Source: Clostridia bacterium
GTDB lineage: Bacteria; Bacillota; Clostridia; Christensenellales; Borkfalkiaceae
NCBI GenBank assembly: GCA_017886575.1
Contig: JAGHJP010000003.1
Coordinates: 1-64,000 of the forward strand
DNA length: 64,000 nucleotides
Reading direction: 5' to 3'
The notes beneath the pieces are model-generated. The model was not told where the DNA came from. It searched no databases and was given only the letters and a program-made list of their open reading frames with translations. This document shows, piece by piece, positions 36,623 to 46,645 of the stretch (its first letter is position 1; every line of letters starts with the position of its first letter). Made by a program: the position numbers and the translations under genes.

Positions 36623-38656
36623 TTAATCTTTTTTGCCCAGGGACTGCGGCGTGATGGAGAAGGTGTTGGAAATGCCGTCGCGGGCGAACTCGTAGGGGAG
36701 TTTTGCGACCGATTCCAGGGACGCGAGCGCGCCGTTGTGGTCCCTGCCGTGCATGGGGTTGGCGCCGGGCGCGAGCGGGGTACCTGCCTTTCTGCCGTCG
36801 GGCGTGTTGCCCGTCTTTTTGCCGTACACGACGTTCGACGTGATGGTCAGGATGGACATCGTGGGGATGCTGTCGCGGTAGGTGAAGCGCGCCTTGATCT
36901 CCCGCATGAAGGTCTTGACCAGCCACACGGCGATCTGGTCGGCCCTGTCGTCGTTGTTGCCGTATTTGGGGAAGTCGCCTTCGATGCGGAAGTCGACGAC
37001 CACGCCCTCTTCGTCGCGGATGGGGTACACCTTGGCGTACTTGATGGCGGACAGCGAGTCGACCACGCAGGAGAGCCCCGCAATGCCCGTCGCGAAGAAG
37101 CGGCGCACCTTGGTGTCGTGCAGCGCCATTTCCAGGGCTTCATAGGAATATTTGTCGTGCATGTAGTGGATGAGGTTGAGCGTGTTGACGTACAGCCGCG
37201 CCAGCCAGTTCATCATCGTTTCGTACTTGTCGATGACCTCGTCGTAATCGAGGGGGCCGTCGGAGGTGATCGCCTCGAACTTCGGAGAGACCTGCAGGTG
37301 CTTGCCCGTCACCTTGTCGCGCATCAGTTCGTCCTTGCCGCCGTTGATGGCGTACAGGAGACACTTCGCCAGGTTGGCGCGCGCGCCGAAGAACTGCATG
37401 TCCTTGCCCACCTTCATGCCGCTCACGCAGCAGGCGATGGCGTAGTCGTCGCCCATTTCCACGCGCATCAGGTCGTCCGATTCGTACTGAATGGCGGAGG
37501 TGCGGATGGAGATGTCCGCGCAGAAGCGCTTGAAGGCGACGGGGAGTTTCTTCGACCAGAGGACGGTCATGTTGGGTTCGGGGGCGGGGCCGAGGTTGTC
37601 GAGAGTGTGCAGCACGCGGAAGGAGTTCTTCGTGACCAGCGTTCTGCCGTCGATGCCCATGCCGCCGATGGATTCGGTGACCCAAGTGGGGTCGCCCGAG
37701 AACAGTTCGTTGTATTCCTTGATGCGCATGAAGCGGACCATTCTGAGTTTCATGATGAAGTGGTCCATCAGTTCCTGCGCCTCTTCTTCGGTGAGGACGC
37801 CCCGTTTGAAGTCGCGCTCGATATAGATGTCGAGGAAGGTGGAGTTCCTGCCGATGGACATGGCGGCGCCGTTCTGGTCCTTGACCGCGCCGAGGTAGCC
37901 GAAGTAGAGGAACTGAATTGCTTCCTGCGCCGTCTTGGCGGGCTTGGAGATGTCGATGCCGTAGGTCATCGCCATTTCTTTGAGCTGTTTGAGCGCCTTG
38001 ATCTGGTCGGAAAGCTCCTCGCGGCCGCGGATGCGCTCGGGCGTCATGTTGCCGTTGTTGGCAAGTTTGTCCGCCTCTTTCTGCTGAATGAGGTAGTCGA
38101 TTCCGTAGAGGGCGACCCGGCGATAGTCGCCGATGATCCTGCCGCGGCCATAGGTGTCGGGCAGACCGGTCAGGATGTGCGAAGTGCGCGCGCGGCGCAT
38201 TTCGGGGGTGTATGCGTCATACACGCCGTCGTTGTGCGATTTGCGGTATTTGGTGAAGATCTCCTTGACTTTCGGGGAGAGCTGATAGCCGTACATGTTG
38301 AGCGCCTGCTCCGCCATGCGGATGCCGCCGAAGGGCATCAGGGCGCGCTTCAAAGGCTTGTCGGTCTGCAGGCCGACGATCTTTTCGAGATCCTTGTCGA
38401 TGTAGCCCGCGGGATGGGAATTGATCTGAGAGATGATCTCCGTGTCGGCGTCGAGCACGCCGCCCTTCTCGCGTTCCTGTTTCATGAGTTCGAGCACTTC
38501 GTTCCACAGTTTCGTGGTCGCCGCGGTCGGGCCGGCGAGGAAGGACCCGTCGCCCTCGTAGGGGGTGTAGTTCTTTTGGATAAAGTCACGGGTATCGATT
38601 TCCCCGTCTTCGCTCCATTTGCCCGGAGTGAACCCTTCCCATGCTTCAAAATACAT
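36623..38656 (-). CDS. pflB: formate C-acetyltransferase core lacking the glycyl radical domain
   Basis: 677 aa; [27 protein letters not shown]; active-site ACCVSGM; ends [17 protein letters not shown], where full-length PFLs continue into the radical domain. Confidence 0.96.
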   Translation of the reverse strand: MYFEAWEGFTPGKWSEDGEIDTRDFIQKNYTPYEGDGSFLAGPTAATTKLWNEVLELMKQEREKGGVLDADTEIISQINSHPAGYIDKDLEKIVGLQTDKPLKRALMPFGGIRMAEQALNMYGYQLSPKVKEIFTKYRKSHNDGVYDAYTPEMRRARTSHILTGLPDTYGRGRIIGDYRRVALYGIDYLIQQKEADKLANNGNMTPERIRGREELSDQIKALKQLKEMAMTYGIDISKPAKTAQEAIQFLYFGYLGAVKDQNGAAMSIGRNSTFLDIYIERDFKRGVLTEEEAQELMDHFIMKLRMVRFMRIKEYNELFSGDPTWVTESIGGMGIDGRTLVTKNSFRVLHTLDNLGPAPEPNMTVLWSKKLPVAFKRFCADISIRTSAIQYESDDLMRVEMGDDYAIACCVSGMKVGKDMQFFGARANLAKCLLYAINGGKDELMRDKVTGKHLQVSPKFEAITSDGPLDYDEVIDKYETMMNWLARLYVNTLNLIHYMHDKYSYEALEMALHDTKVRRFFATGIAGLSCVVDSLSAIKYAKVYPIRDEEGVVVDFRIEGDFPKYGNNDDRADQIAVWLVKTFMREIKARFTYRDSIPTMSILTITSNVVYGKKTGNTPDGRKAGTPLAPGANPMHGRDHNGALASLESVAKLPYEFARDGISNTFSITPQSLGKKD

Positions 38657-38731
38657 ACTGATTTTCTCCTTGATATATGTTAAAATTTTTGCTCTTTGTT
38701 TTATGCCTTCGGCGCGGGCATGCCCTCGCCG

Positions 38732-39058
38732 TTATTGTCTGTTTTGTTTTGCTTTTCCGTGCTCTTCCATCTTGGCGTCGATCCATATTTCCAGGATCTC
38801 TTCGGGCTGAAAGCCGTGGCAGCGGGCGAACGGTTCCCCGTCGTCCGTCAACAGCACGGTGGGCACGCGGTCCACTTCCCAGCCGAGCACCAGGTCCTTG
38901 TTCTCTTCGTTGACCTCCACGTGCACGAGCCTTAAATCGTCCCGCGCCGAAACCACGTTGTGCAGGACGGGCATCAGGGAAATGCAGCTCGCGCACCCCT
39001 CGCCGCTCAGCTCCACGCAGCACAGACCCTTGAATTGTTCCTTTCTCTCGTCCGTCAT
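38732..39058 (-). CDS. thioredoxin-like protein
   Basis: 108 aa; CVELSGEGCASCISLMPVLHNVV, WEVDRVPTVLLTDDGEPFARCHGFQPEEIL. Confidence 0.82.
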   Translation of the reverse strand: MTDERKEQFKGLCCVELSGEGCASCISLMPVLHNVVSARDDLRLVHVEVNEENKDLVLGWEVDRVPTVLLTDDGEPFARCHGFQPEEILEIWIDAKMEEHGKAKQNRQ

Positions 39059-39095
39059 ACTCTTTCTTGTCTCCTTCTCCTTCCCGGGCGGCAGG

Positions 39096-39821
39096 TCATT
39101 TCTGAAAGCCCGCCCGCAGGATCTTCTTGGCGTTCTCCACGCGCTCCGCCGTCGGCGGTTCCACGCCCTGCAAAGGGTAATCGTAGCCCAGCTTTTCGTA
39201 CTTGACCACGCCCATGGTGTGGTAGGGCAGCACTTCCACCTTCTCCACGGTGTCCAGCGTGTCGATGAACGCGCGCAGGCGGGTCAGCCAGTCGTCGCGG
39301 TCGGTCTTACCGGGCACCAGAACGTGGCGTATCCACATTTTCTTGCCGTGGTCGCTCAGGAACTTTGCAAAGGCGAGGATGTTCTCGTTGCCGCGCCCCG
39401 TCAGCTTTTTGTGCTCTTCGGGGTCGATGTGCTTGATGTCGAGGAGCACCAAATCGGTCGCATTCAGCAGGGGCATGACCGCGTCGGGATCCTTTTCGTC
39501 GAACATTACGCCCGAGGTGTCCAGGCAGGTGTTCAGGCCTTCCGCCTTCAGTTTGTTGAACAGCTCGGTCACGAACGCCTGTTGCAACATGGGCTCGCCG
39601 CCGCTCACCGTTACGCCGCCGCCGTTTGAAAAATAGTTGCGGTAGCGCAGCACGCGTGCCGCCACGTCCTCGACGGAATGTTCCGTCCCGCCGCCCGTCC
39701 AGGTGTCGGGGTTGTGGCAGTAGAGGCAGCGCATGGGACATCCCTGCATGAACACGACGAACCGTATGCCCGGTCCGTCCACCGTGCCGAACGATTCAAA
39801 TGAATGTATATGGCCCGTCAT
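39096..39821 (-). CDS. pflA: pyruvate formate-lyase activating enzyme (radical SAM)
   Basis: MTGHIHSFESFGTVDGPGIRFVVFMQGCPMRCLYCHNPDTW (CxxxCxxC), GGGVTVSGGEPMLQ. Confidence 0.95.
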   Translation of the reverse strand: MTGHIHSFESFGTVDGPGIRFVVFMQGCPMRCLYCHNPDTWTGGGTEHSVEDVAARVLRYRNYFSNGGGVTVSGGEPMLQQAFVTELFNKLKAEGLNTCLDTSGVMFDEKDPDAVMPLLNATDLVLLDIKHIDPEEHKKLTGRGNENILAFAKFLSDHGKKMWIRHVLVPGKTDRDDWLTRLRAFIDTLDTVEKVEVLPYHTMGVVKYEKLGYDYPLQGVEPPTAERVENAKKILRAGFQK

Positions 39822-40072
39822 TCTCCCGCCTCCGTCCGTTTTTTGCGGCGTTTTTTTCGTTTTCCGCCTTTGCATGCCGTATTATATCACACCCCGCTTT
39901 GATTTGTCAACTTTCTGTGCAATGAAAATCAGTCCCAATAAAAAATTTTCCCGCGGGAAAATTCTGCCGCCGCACCTCTTTTGTGCCCTTCCTCGCGCGA
40001 CATTATTTTATAAGGGGCGTTCGATACAGGGGATGCGGAGCGGAGCAAGCGCCCGTTCTGCGCGCAGGCGGA

Positions 40073-41152
40073 TCAGTATTCCACGGCGGCAACGGCGCCG
40101 CCGCCCAGGCACACGTCGCCCTTGTACAGCACGGCGAACTGCCCCTCGGTCACGGCGCGCTGCCGTTTTTCAAATTCAATGCGGACATGGGTCGGGTCTT
40201 TCACGGTCACCAACACTTTCTGTTCGTCCTGGCGGTAGCGGAATTTGGCGTTGCAGACAAAGGTCTTTTCGGCGGGCATGGCGGGGATCCAGTTGAAGTT
40301 TTCCGCCTCGCAGGCGGCGGAGTAGAGGGGGGACTCGTCCCCGTGCGATACATATAATATGTTGTGTCCCAGATCCTTTTTCAGCACGAACCAGCGGCCG
40401 TCCTCGCCGTGCACGCCGCCCAGCCCCAGCCCCCGCCGCTGCCCGATGGTGTAGTACATCAGCCCGATGTGTTCGCCCACCTCTTTCCCGTTGGCGTCGA
40501 GTATTTTTCCGGGTATGGCGGGCAGATATTCCTGCAAAAATTTGCGGAAGTTGCGTTCGCCGATGAAGCAGATGCCCGTCGAATCCTTCTTTTTCGCCGT
40601 CGCCAGGGCATATTTCTCGGCAATGGCGCGCACTTCGGCTTTCTGCATGTCCTGCAGGGGGAAGAGCACGCCCGAAAGTTGGTCCTGGGTGAGCTGGTTC
40701 AAAAAATAGGTCTGGTCTTTGTTCTTGTCGGCGGCTTTGCGCAGGTAAATTTTGTCCCCCTCGCGGCGGATGCCGCAGTAATGTCCCGTGGCGATCAGGT
40801 CGCCGCCCAGTTTTTTGGCGTATGCCTTGAAGGGGGCAAACTTGATCTCGCGGTTGCACAGCACGTCGGGGTTGGGCGTGCGCCCCGCGCGGTACTCCGC
40901 GAGGAAATAGGAGAACACGCGGTCCATGTACTCCTTTGCAAAATTGACGGTGAAATAGGGTATATCCAGCAGGGCGCACACCCGCCGCACATCGGCATAG
41001 TCTTCCTCGGCGGTGCAGGCGCCGTCCTGTCCGCGCTCCTCCCAGTTGAGCATGAACAGCCCGACGACGTCATAGCCCTGTTCTTTCAGGAGGAGGGCGG
41101 CGACCGAGGAATCGACCCCGCCGCTCATGCCCACCACCGTTTTCTTTTCCAT
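40073..41152 (-). CDS. mnmA: tRNA-specific 2-thiouridylase MnmA
   Basis: VVGMSGGVDSSVAALLLKEQGYDVVGLFMLNW, PNPDVLCNREIKF, GICFIGERNFRKFL. Confidence 0.95.
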   Translation of the reverse strand: MEKKTVVGMSGGVDSSVAALLLKEQGYDVVGLFMLNWEERGQDGACTAEEDYADVRRVCALLDIPYFTVNFAKEYMDRVFSYFLAEYRAGRTPNPDVLCNREIKFAPFKAYAKKLGGDLIATGHYCGIRREGDKIYLRKAADKNKDQTYFLNQLTQDQLSGVLFPLQDMQKAEVRAIAEKYALATAKKKDSTGICFIGERNFRKFLQEYLPAIPGKILDANGKEVGEHIGLMYYTIGQRRGLGLGGVHGEDGRWFVLKKDLGHNILYVSHGDESPLYSAACEAENFNWIPAMPAEKTFVCNAKFRYRQDEQKVLVTVKDPTHVRIEFEKRQRAVTEGQFAVLYKGDVCLGGGAVAAVEY

Positions 41153-41219
41153 AAAAATGTCTTCTCCCGATTTTTTCAAAAATATTATAGCATAACTTTC
41201 AAAAAAGATAAAATATTTT

Positions 41220-41248
41220 TTGCAAATTTTGAAAAAAGGTGTTATAAT
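41220..41248 (+). promoter_or_regulatory. promoter for tRNA-Arg
   Basis: TTGCAA-N17-TATAAT. Confidence 0.75.
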
Positions 41249-41263
41249 ATAGAAACCGAGCAT

Positions 41264-41340
41264 GTATCCGTAGCTCAGCTGGATAGAGCAATAGCCTCCG
41301 ACGCTATGTGTCGATGGTTCGAATCCATTCGGGTACACCA
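41264..41340 (+). tRNA. tRNA-Arg (anticodon CCG), CCA encoded
   Basis: Cloverleaf: GTATCCG/CGGGTAC acceptor, anticodon arm ATAGC-CTCCGAC-GCTAT, GTTCGAATC T-loop, ACCA end. Confidence 0.95.
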
Positions 41341-41349
41341 GATCTTGCG

Positions 41350-41378
41350 GGGCGGGCGCATTCGTGCGCCCGCCCCCT
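41350..41378 (+). terminator. hairpin after tRNA-Arg
   Basis: ggggcgggcgca-ttcg-tgcgcccgcccc. Confidence 0.7.
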
Positions 41379-41416
41379 TAAAATACAAAGAGAAAATCGA
41401 AGAGAGAGAAGAAAAA

Positions 41417-42193
41417 ATGTTGTTCAAAAATTTCAGGCGGGACCTGACGCCCCTCGTCTTTGCCGTGTTCGCCGTGGTCGGCGGTTTTTTGGAGGTGTTC
41501 ACCTTCGTATTGCACGGCGGCGTGTTCTGCAACGCCCAAACGGGCAACGTGGTCATGTTCGTGCTGTACCTCGTGCGCGGCGACGCGGCGGCGGGGCTGC
41601 GCTATCTTTACTCCATCGCCGCCTACATCCTGGGCATCGTCCTGACGGCGGTCCTGCCCGACCGGGCAAAGGTCAACCGCCCCCTGGTCATGACGCTCGT
41701 CGAGATCGCCGCGTTCGTCGTGCTCGCCTTTTTCCCGGCGGGCGCGTCCGATTGGTATACCTATGCCGCCGTGTCCTTCCTGTGCGCCGTGCAGTACAAC
41801 ACTTTCACCCAAATGCGCGGCAACGCCGTGGCGACCACCTTCTGCACCAACAACATCCGCCAGATGTTCCTGCACCTCGTGCGCGGGGTGCGCGAAAAGG
41901 ACGGGGCGGAATACCGCAGGAGCGGGGTGTACCTCTTCATCGTCCTTTGCTTTGCGGCGGGCGCCGCGCTCGGCGCCGTCGCAGCCGACGGCATGGGCAA
42001 TTGGTGCATCCTCGTGTGCGCCGCCTGCCTGCTGCCCGTCCTCGCGCTCTTTTTCGTCGACATCGCGCTGGGGAGAAAAGCGCCGCCCGCCGCGGGAGAG
42101 GGGACGAAAGGGGAACCGCCCGCCGCGCCGTCCGCTTCCGCCGCCCTTTCGGGGACGGGGGAAAGCGAGGAACGGGGCGGACGAGGAGAGTGA
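41417..42193 (+). CDS. YoaK/DUF1275 family membrane protein
   Basis: FAVVGGFLEVFTFVLHGGVFCNAQTGNVVMFVLYLVRGD; FTQMRGNAVATTFCTNNIRQM. Confidence 0.88.
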   Translation: MLFKNFRRDLTPLVFAVFAVVGGFLEVFTFVLHGGVFCNAQTGNVVMFVLYLVRGDAAAGLRYLYSIAAYILGIVLTAVLPDRAKVNRPLVMTLVEIAAFVVLAFFPAGASDWYTYAAVSFLCAVQYNTFTQMRGNAVATTFCTNNIRQMFLHLVRGVREKDGAEYRRSGVYLFIVLCFAAGAALGAVAADGMGNWCILVCAACLLPVLALFFVDIALGRKAPPAAGEGTKGEPPAAPSASAALSGTGESEERGGRGE

Positions 42194-42579
42194 TCTTGCC
42201 CCGCCCCATGCCCGCAAAAAGAGGGGAAGGTGCGTCATAAAAAAGAAGGGTCGCCCGTCGGGCGCCCCTTCGTCCTGTTTTCGCAGACCTTGCCGTCTCC
42301 GCGGTGGCGGGGGATCGTACGGTTTTACCATGATTTTCGCATGAAGGCGGCGGTTTCGCGGGGAAAAGGGAAGGGCGGCGGGCGGATTTTCGCCCGCCCT
42401 TAAAATTTTTTATCCGTATCTTAAAAAAATATTCACAAATTGCACATGAACGGCGGGTATAATACGGGTATAATATAGAATGTCGGGCGCGGGGAGGCGG
42501 AAACGCCTCAAAAAGTTTTCTCCCGTGCTTGCCAAACGCCGCGGGCGGTGTTATAATGGAAAAAAACGGAGGCACGCAT

Positions 42580-43968
42580 ATGGAAGATCTCTCTTACAAG
42601 AAAAAGAACGTTTACGAAGAAGCGGACGACGCAACGATGGGGCGCATCGAGGCGTTCGCACAGAAATACAAAGACTTTTTAAGTTACGCCAAGACCGAGC
42701 GCGACGCGGTAAAACTCTCCGTCGCCATGGCGGAACGCGCGGGCTACAAGCCCTTCCGCTTCGGCGATACGCTTGCCGTCGGCGACAAGCGCTACTACAA
42801 CAACCGCGGCAAGAGCCTCTTCCTCTTCACCGTCGGCGGCGAGGACATCGCGCGCACGGGCGTGCGCATCCTGGCGGCGCACATCGACTCTCCCCGCCTC
42901 GACATCCGCCCCGTCCCCCTCTACGAACGGGCGGGCGGCGCGTTCTTCAAGACCCATTACTACGGCGGGCTGAAAAAATACCAGTGGACGGCCGTTCCCC
43001 TCGCCCTGCACGGCGTCGTGTCCCTGTCGGACGGCACGGTCCGCGACGTCATCGTCGGCGAGGACGAAAACGATCCCGTCTTCTATATCTCTGACCTGCT
43101 GCCCCACCTCGCGCAAAAACAGAGCGAACGCAAACTCGCCGTCGGCATCGAGGGCGAAGAACTCAACCTTTGGGTCGGGGGCATGCCTGAACAGAAAGGG
43201 GAAAAGGAAGGGCAGGAGAAAAAGGAAAAGGACCGCGTCAAAGCACGCGTTCTGCGCCTTTTGAACCAAAAATACGGCATCCGGGAAGAGGACTTTCTGA
43301 CCGCCGAACTGACCGCCGTGCCCGCACTCAAACCCCGCGACGTGGGCTTCGACGGCGCGTACATCGCCGCCTACGGGCACGACGACAAGGTCTGTGCCTT
43401 CCCCGCCCTCATGGCGCAGCTCGAATACGAGGGCAAGGATACCACCATGACCGTGCTCGCAGACAAAGAGGAAATCGGCAGCGAGGGCGTGACGGGCATG
43501 CAGTGCGCGGTGTTCACCGACCTGCTCGCGGAGATCTGCGCGGCGCGCGGGGCAAACGAACGCGCGGTGCGGGCGGCTTCCGCCTGCCTGTCGGCGGACG
43601 TCACTTCGGCGTACGATCCCACTTTTGCGGACGCCTTCGAAAAGAACAACGCGGCGGTCTGCTCGTGCGGGGTCGCGCTCATGAAGTATACGGGCGCGCG
43701 CGGCAAGAGCGGCTCGTCGGACGCCGGCGGGGAATTTATGGGCAGGATCGCCGCGCGGCTGAACGCCGCGGGCGTCATCTGGCAGACTTCGGAACTCGGC
43801 AAGGTCGACCTCGGCGGGGGCGGCACGGTGGCAAAATACATCGCCTCCAAGAACATCGACACCGTCGACGTGGGCACGCCCGTCATCTCCATGCACTCTC
43901 CCTACGAACTCATTTCCAAGGGTGACCTCTATCAGACCTATTTCGCCTTCCGCGTCTTTTTCCGGTAA
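42580..43968 (+). CDS. aminopeptidase, M18 family
   Basis: RILAAHIDSPRLDIRPVPLYE, TMTVLADKEEIGSEGVTGMQC, TPVISMHSPYELISK. Confidence 0.93.
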   Translation: MEDLSYKKKNVYEEADDATMGRIEAFAQKYKDFLSYAKTERDAVKLSVAMAERAGYKPFRFGDTLAVGDKRYYNNRGKSLFLFTVGGEDIARTGVRILAAHIDSPRLDIRPVPLYERAGGAFFKTHYYGGLKKYQWTAVPLALHGVVSLSDGTVRDVIVGEDENDPVFYISDLLPHLAQKQSERKLAVGIEGEELNLWVGGMPEQKGEKEGQEKKEKDRVKARVLRLLNQKYGIREEDFLTAELTAVPALKPRDVGFDGAYIAAYGHDDKVCAFPALMAQLEYEGKDTTMTVLADKEEIGSEGVTGMQCAVFTDLLAEICAARGANERAVRAASACLSADVTSAYDPTFADAFEKNNAAVCSCGVALMKYTGARGKSGSSDAGGEFMGRIAARLNAAGVIWQTSELGKVDLGGGGTVAKYIASKNIDTVDVGTPVISMHSPYELISKGDLYQTYFAFRVFFR

Positions 43969-44039
43969 GGCAAGGGGAAGAAAGAGCGGGCGCTCCTCAA
44001 AAAACAATAAAAACCCAAGCCATCAGGAGGTAACGACTC

Positions 44040-45410
44040 ATGAACAAAAAAATTTTGCCCGTTGTCGGCGTTGCGGCGGCGCTCGTCGCCCTGGCGCTCT
44101 CCGTCGCGGCGCTCGTCATCGCTTCTCTCGGCGGCAACAACGGCAGGGACGGTGAGGACTTCAACCTGTACGCCGTCTATCAGGAACTCGTGACGGAAGG
44201 GGAGTTTTCAGGCACCTATGCGGAGTTCATCGCCCAGTATTTAAGCCCCGAATACACCTATGAAGAGGGCAGCGAACTCGGCACGTCCGTCAACGCCTCG
44301 CTCGCGAGCGTGGTCAGCATCGACGTGGAGTGCGAATACACCGCGGGCGGGCGGTTCCCCGGCATCGGCGGCGCTTCTACCTTCATCTCCTACGGGAGCG
44401 GCGTCATCTACTCGCTGGATAAAGAGGCGGGCGACGCCTACATCGTCACCAACTGCCACGTCGTCTACATGAACGATACCGTGACCGAGGAAAACGTGAC
44501 GTATACCCGTTCGGGCGAACCGTCTTACTATGCTTATCTCTACGGTTTGGAGGGTATCTACTACGACCAGTACGGTGAGTTGCAGCGCAGTACAACGTAC
44601 CGTATAGAATGCTCTCTTGTAGGATACGTCATGAGCCAGGACGTCGCCGTCCTGAAAGTGGAGGACAGCGACGTGCTCAAAGACAGTCTGGCGCAGGCGG
44701 TCACCGTCGGCGATTCGGACGATCTTGCGGTGGGGGACGAGATTTACCTCATCGGCAACGCGCTCGGCGAGGGCATCTCCGTCACGACGGGTGTCGTGTC
44801 TGTGGAGGACGAGATCATTCCCATTTCCGACGCTGCAGGCGATGAAACGCTCCGGCTGCACTCCATCCGCACGGACTCCGCCGCCAGTCCCGGCAATTCG
44901 GGCGGGGGCATGTTCGATAAATCGGGCAAACTCGTCGGCATCCTCTATGCGGGCAGCAGCGACGAGGATGCGCAGAACATCAACAGCGTCCTGCCCGTCA
45001 ACCGCGTCGCGGGCATAGCCGATTCCATCATCGATGCTGGGGCAGACTCTTCTTCCGCCGTCACCGCGGTGGATAAGGCGACGATGGGCGTCACCGTGTA
45101 CAGCGCCGCCTCCCGACAGGTATACGACGACGAAAACAATAAATTTTATTCCGTCGACGACGTGACGGTGGAATCCGTTTCCGCGCCCGCGTCGGGCGCG
45201 TTGCAGGCGGGCGACGTCATCCGTTCGGTCACCCTGGGCGAAGGGGCGGACGCCTACACGCTGGAAGTCAGGCACGATTGGCAGATCGGCGACTTTCTCT
45301 GGCGGGTGCGCCTCGGCGACACGCTGCACGTGACGGTCGAACGCGGCGGCGAAACGGTCGCCGTGCAGGTTCTCTTTGACGATGCGCGCTATTTCACGGC
45401 AACGGATTGA
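44040..45410 (+). CDS. trypsin-like serine protease (HtrA/DegP-like), N-terminal TM
   Basis: Triad context YIVTNCHVVY, DVAVLKVE, SAASPGNSGGGMFD; PDZ-like C-terminus. Confidence 0.92.
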   Translation: MNKKILPVVGVAAALVALALSVAALVIASLGGNNGRDGEDFNLYAVYQELVTEGEFSGTYAEFIAQYLSPEYTYEEGSELGTSVNASLASVVSIDVECEYTAGGRFPGIGGASTFISYGSGVIYSLDKEAGDAYIVTNCHVVYMNDTVTEENVTYTRSGEPSYYAYLYGLEGIYYDQYGELQRSTTYRIECSLVGYVMSQDVAVLKVEDSDVLKDSLAQAVTVGDSDDLAVGDEIYLIGNALGEGISVTTGVVSVEDEIIPISDAAGDETLRLHSIRTDSAASPGNSGGGMFDKSGKLVGILYAGSSDEDAQNINSVLPVNRVAGIADSIIDAGADSSSAVTAVDKATMGVTVYSAASRQVYDDENNKFYSVDDVTVESVSAPASGALQAGDVIRSVTLGEGADAYTLEVRHDWQIGDFLWRVRLGDTLHVTVERGGETVAVQVLFDDARYFTATD

Positions 45411-45475
45411 GCGGGCGGATAAAGCCGTGCGGAGGCACGGGAAAAGAATATAAGTTTTGTCCCGGACAGGGGACG

Positions 45476-45507
45476 GGCGCGCCGCCGGAGGCTTCCGGCG
45501 GCGCGCC
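45476..45507 (+). terminator. intrinsic terminator after the HtrA-like gene
   Basis: ggcgcgccgccgga-ggct-tccggcggcgcgcc followed by tttt. Confidence 0.85.
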
Positions 45508-45680
45508 TTTTCCCTTTCTCTCCATTTTCTCCCTTTTTTGCGCGCGGGGCGGAAAAATCTGCCAACGCAGTTGACTTTCGGCGGCGTTTTCGTTATAATA
45601 TATTCTATGATCGGGCGGCGGACGGGCTCCGTCGCAAAAACAAAAACGGGCGTCGTGCGACGCGCAAGGAGGAAACCGCG

Positions 45681-46517
45681 GTGAAAGTTACGGTGTTGTC
45701 CGCCATGGCGGCGGCAAAGGGCATGAAAAAGGGCGAGGGGCAGAGCTTTCTCATCCGGTCGGGGGACAGGTCTCTCCTCTACGGCTTCGGCGCGGACGAA
45801 ACGGCTATGGAAAACATGGCGCGCCTGCGCATTTCCCCCGACGTGGTCGACACGGGTTTTCTCGCAAGCGGCCTGCCTGCCGACGCGGGCGGGCTCATCC
45901 CCTTCATGCGCGAAAACCGCCGCGCCGACATCTATGCTCGCGTGAATGCCTTCGATCCGCGCTATAAGAAGGGGCTCTTCGGGCTCAAAGACATCTCGCC
46001 CGACAAGCGGCTGCGCTCCTTCCGCCGCATTCTCCGCTGCAAGAATTACTTTGCCGAAAAGGACGGCTCCTTCGTCACCTTTTCCCTGTCGGCGGAGGAC
46101 GGAGCGCCTTCCCCCGCCGAGCGGACGTATTACCGCCGCGACGAAGAGGGCAGGGCGGTCCGCGATGATTTCACGCACGAAATGTATCTTTTGGTGCGCG
46201 GGGCGGACAAGCGCTGGACGCTCTTCTGCGGCGACGCGCACGCGGGGCTCGCTTCCGTCGTGCGGAACGCGTCGGCGCTCATCGGGCGCAGCCTCGGCGG
46301 CACGCTCGACGCGGTCGTGGGCGGCATGTACATGCCGGACGGCAGGGACATGCCCGCGTATAACGGGTACATCGACGAAGCGGCGGACGCCCTTGTCGGC
46401 AGCGGCGCGCGCTTCTATGCGGGCAACGAAACGGGCGTGTATGCCCGCACCCGCCTGTCCATCGCGCTCGGCGAAAAATTCGGCGCCTTTGCCGCGGGCG
46501 AAACGCTGGAATTATAA
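45681..46517 (+). CDS. metallo-beta-lactamase-fold-like protein with degenerate metal-binding motifs
   Basis: MKVTVLSA..KGEGQSFLIRSGDRSLLYGFGADETAMENMARLRISPDVVDTGFLASGLPADAGGL aligns by eye to MBL N-terminus with HxHxDH replaced; GTG start after aaggagg. Confidence 0.65.
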   Translation: MKVTVLSAMAAAKGMKKGEGQSFLIRSGDRSLLYGFGADETAMENMARLRISPDVVDTGFLASGLPADAGGLIPFMRENRRADIYARVNAFDPRYKKGLFGLKDISPDKRLRSFRRILRCKNYFAEKDGSFVTFSLSAEDGAPSPAERTYYRRDEEGRAVRDDFTHEMYLLVRGADKRWTLFCGDAHAGLASVVRNASALIGRSLGGTLDAVVGGMYMPDGRDMPAYNGYIDEAADALVGSGARFYAGNETGVYARTRLSIALGEKFGAFAAGETLEL

Positions 46518-46645
46518 CGCCGGCGTGGGCATGCCCGAAAATAAAGGGCAAAAGCCTGCCGAAAAAAATAAAACGGCGATCAAACGGAAACCCGCCGCCG
46601 CGCACTCTGGCGCGGCGGTATTTTTTTGCGTCGAAGGGGCATACT

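Noticed and set aside
36737-38683. 648-aa plus-strand ORF antisense to pflB
   Set aside because: Shadow frame of a highly conserved gene; no RBS or domain.
41153-41338. N-terminal extension of MnmA through the tRNA region
   Set aside because: Overlaps the tRNA-Arg gene and its promoter on the opposite strand; true start is MEKKTVVGMSGGVDSS at 41152.
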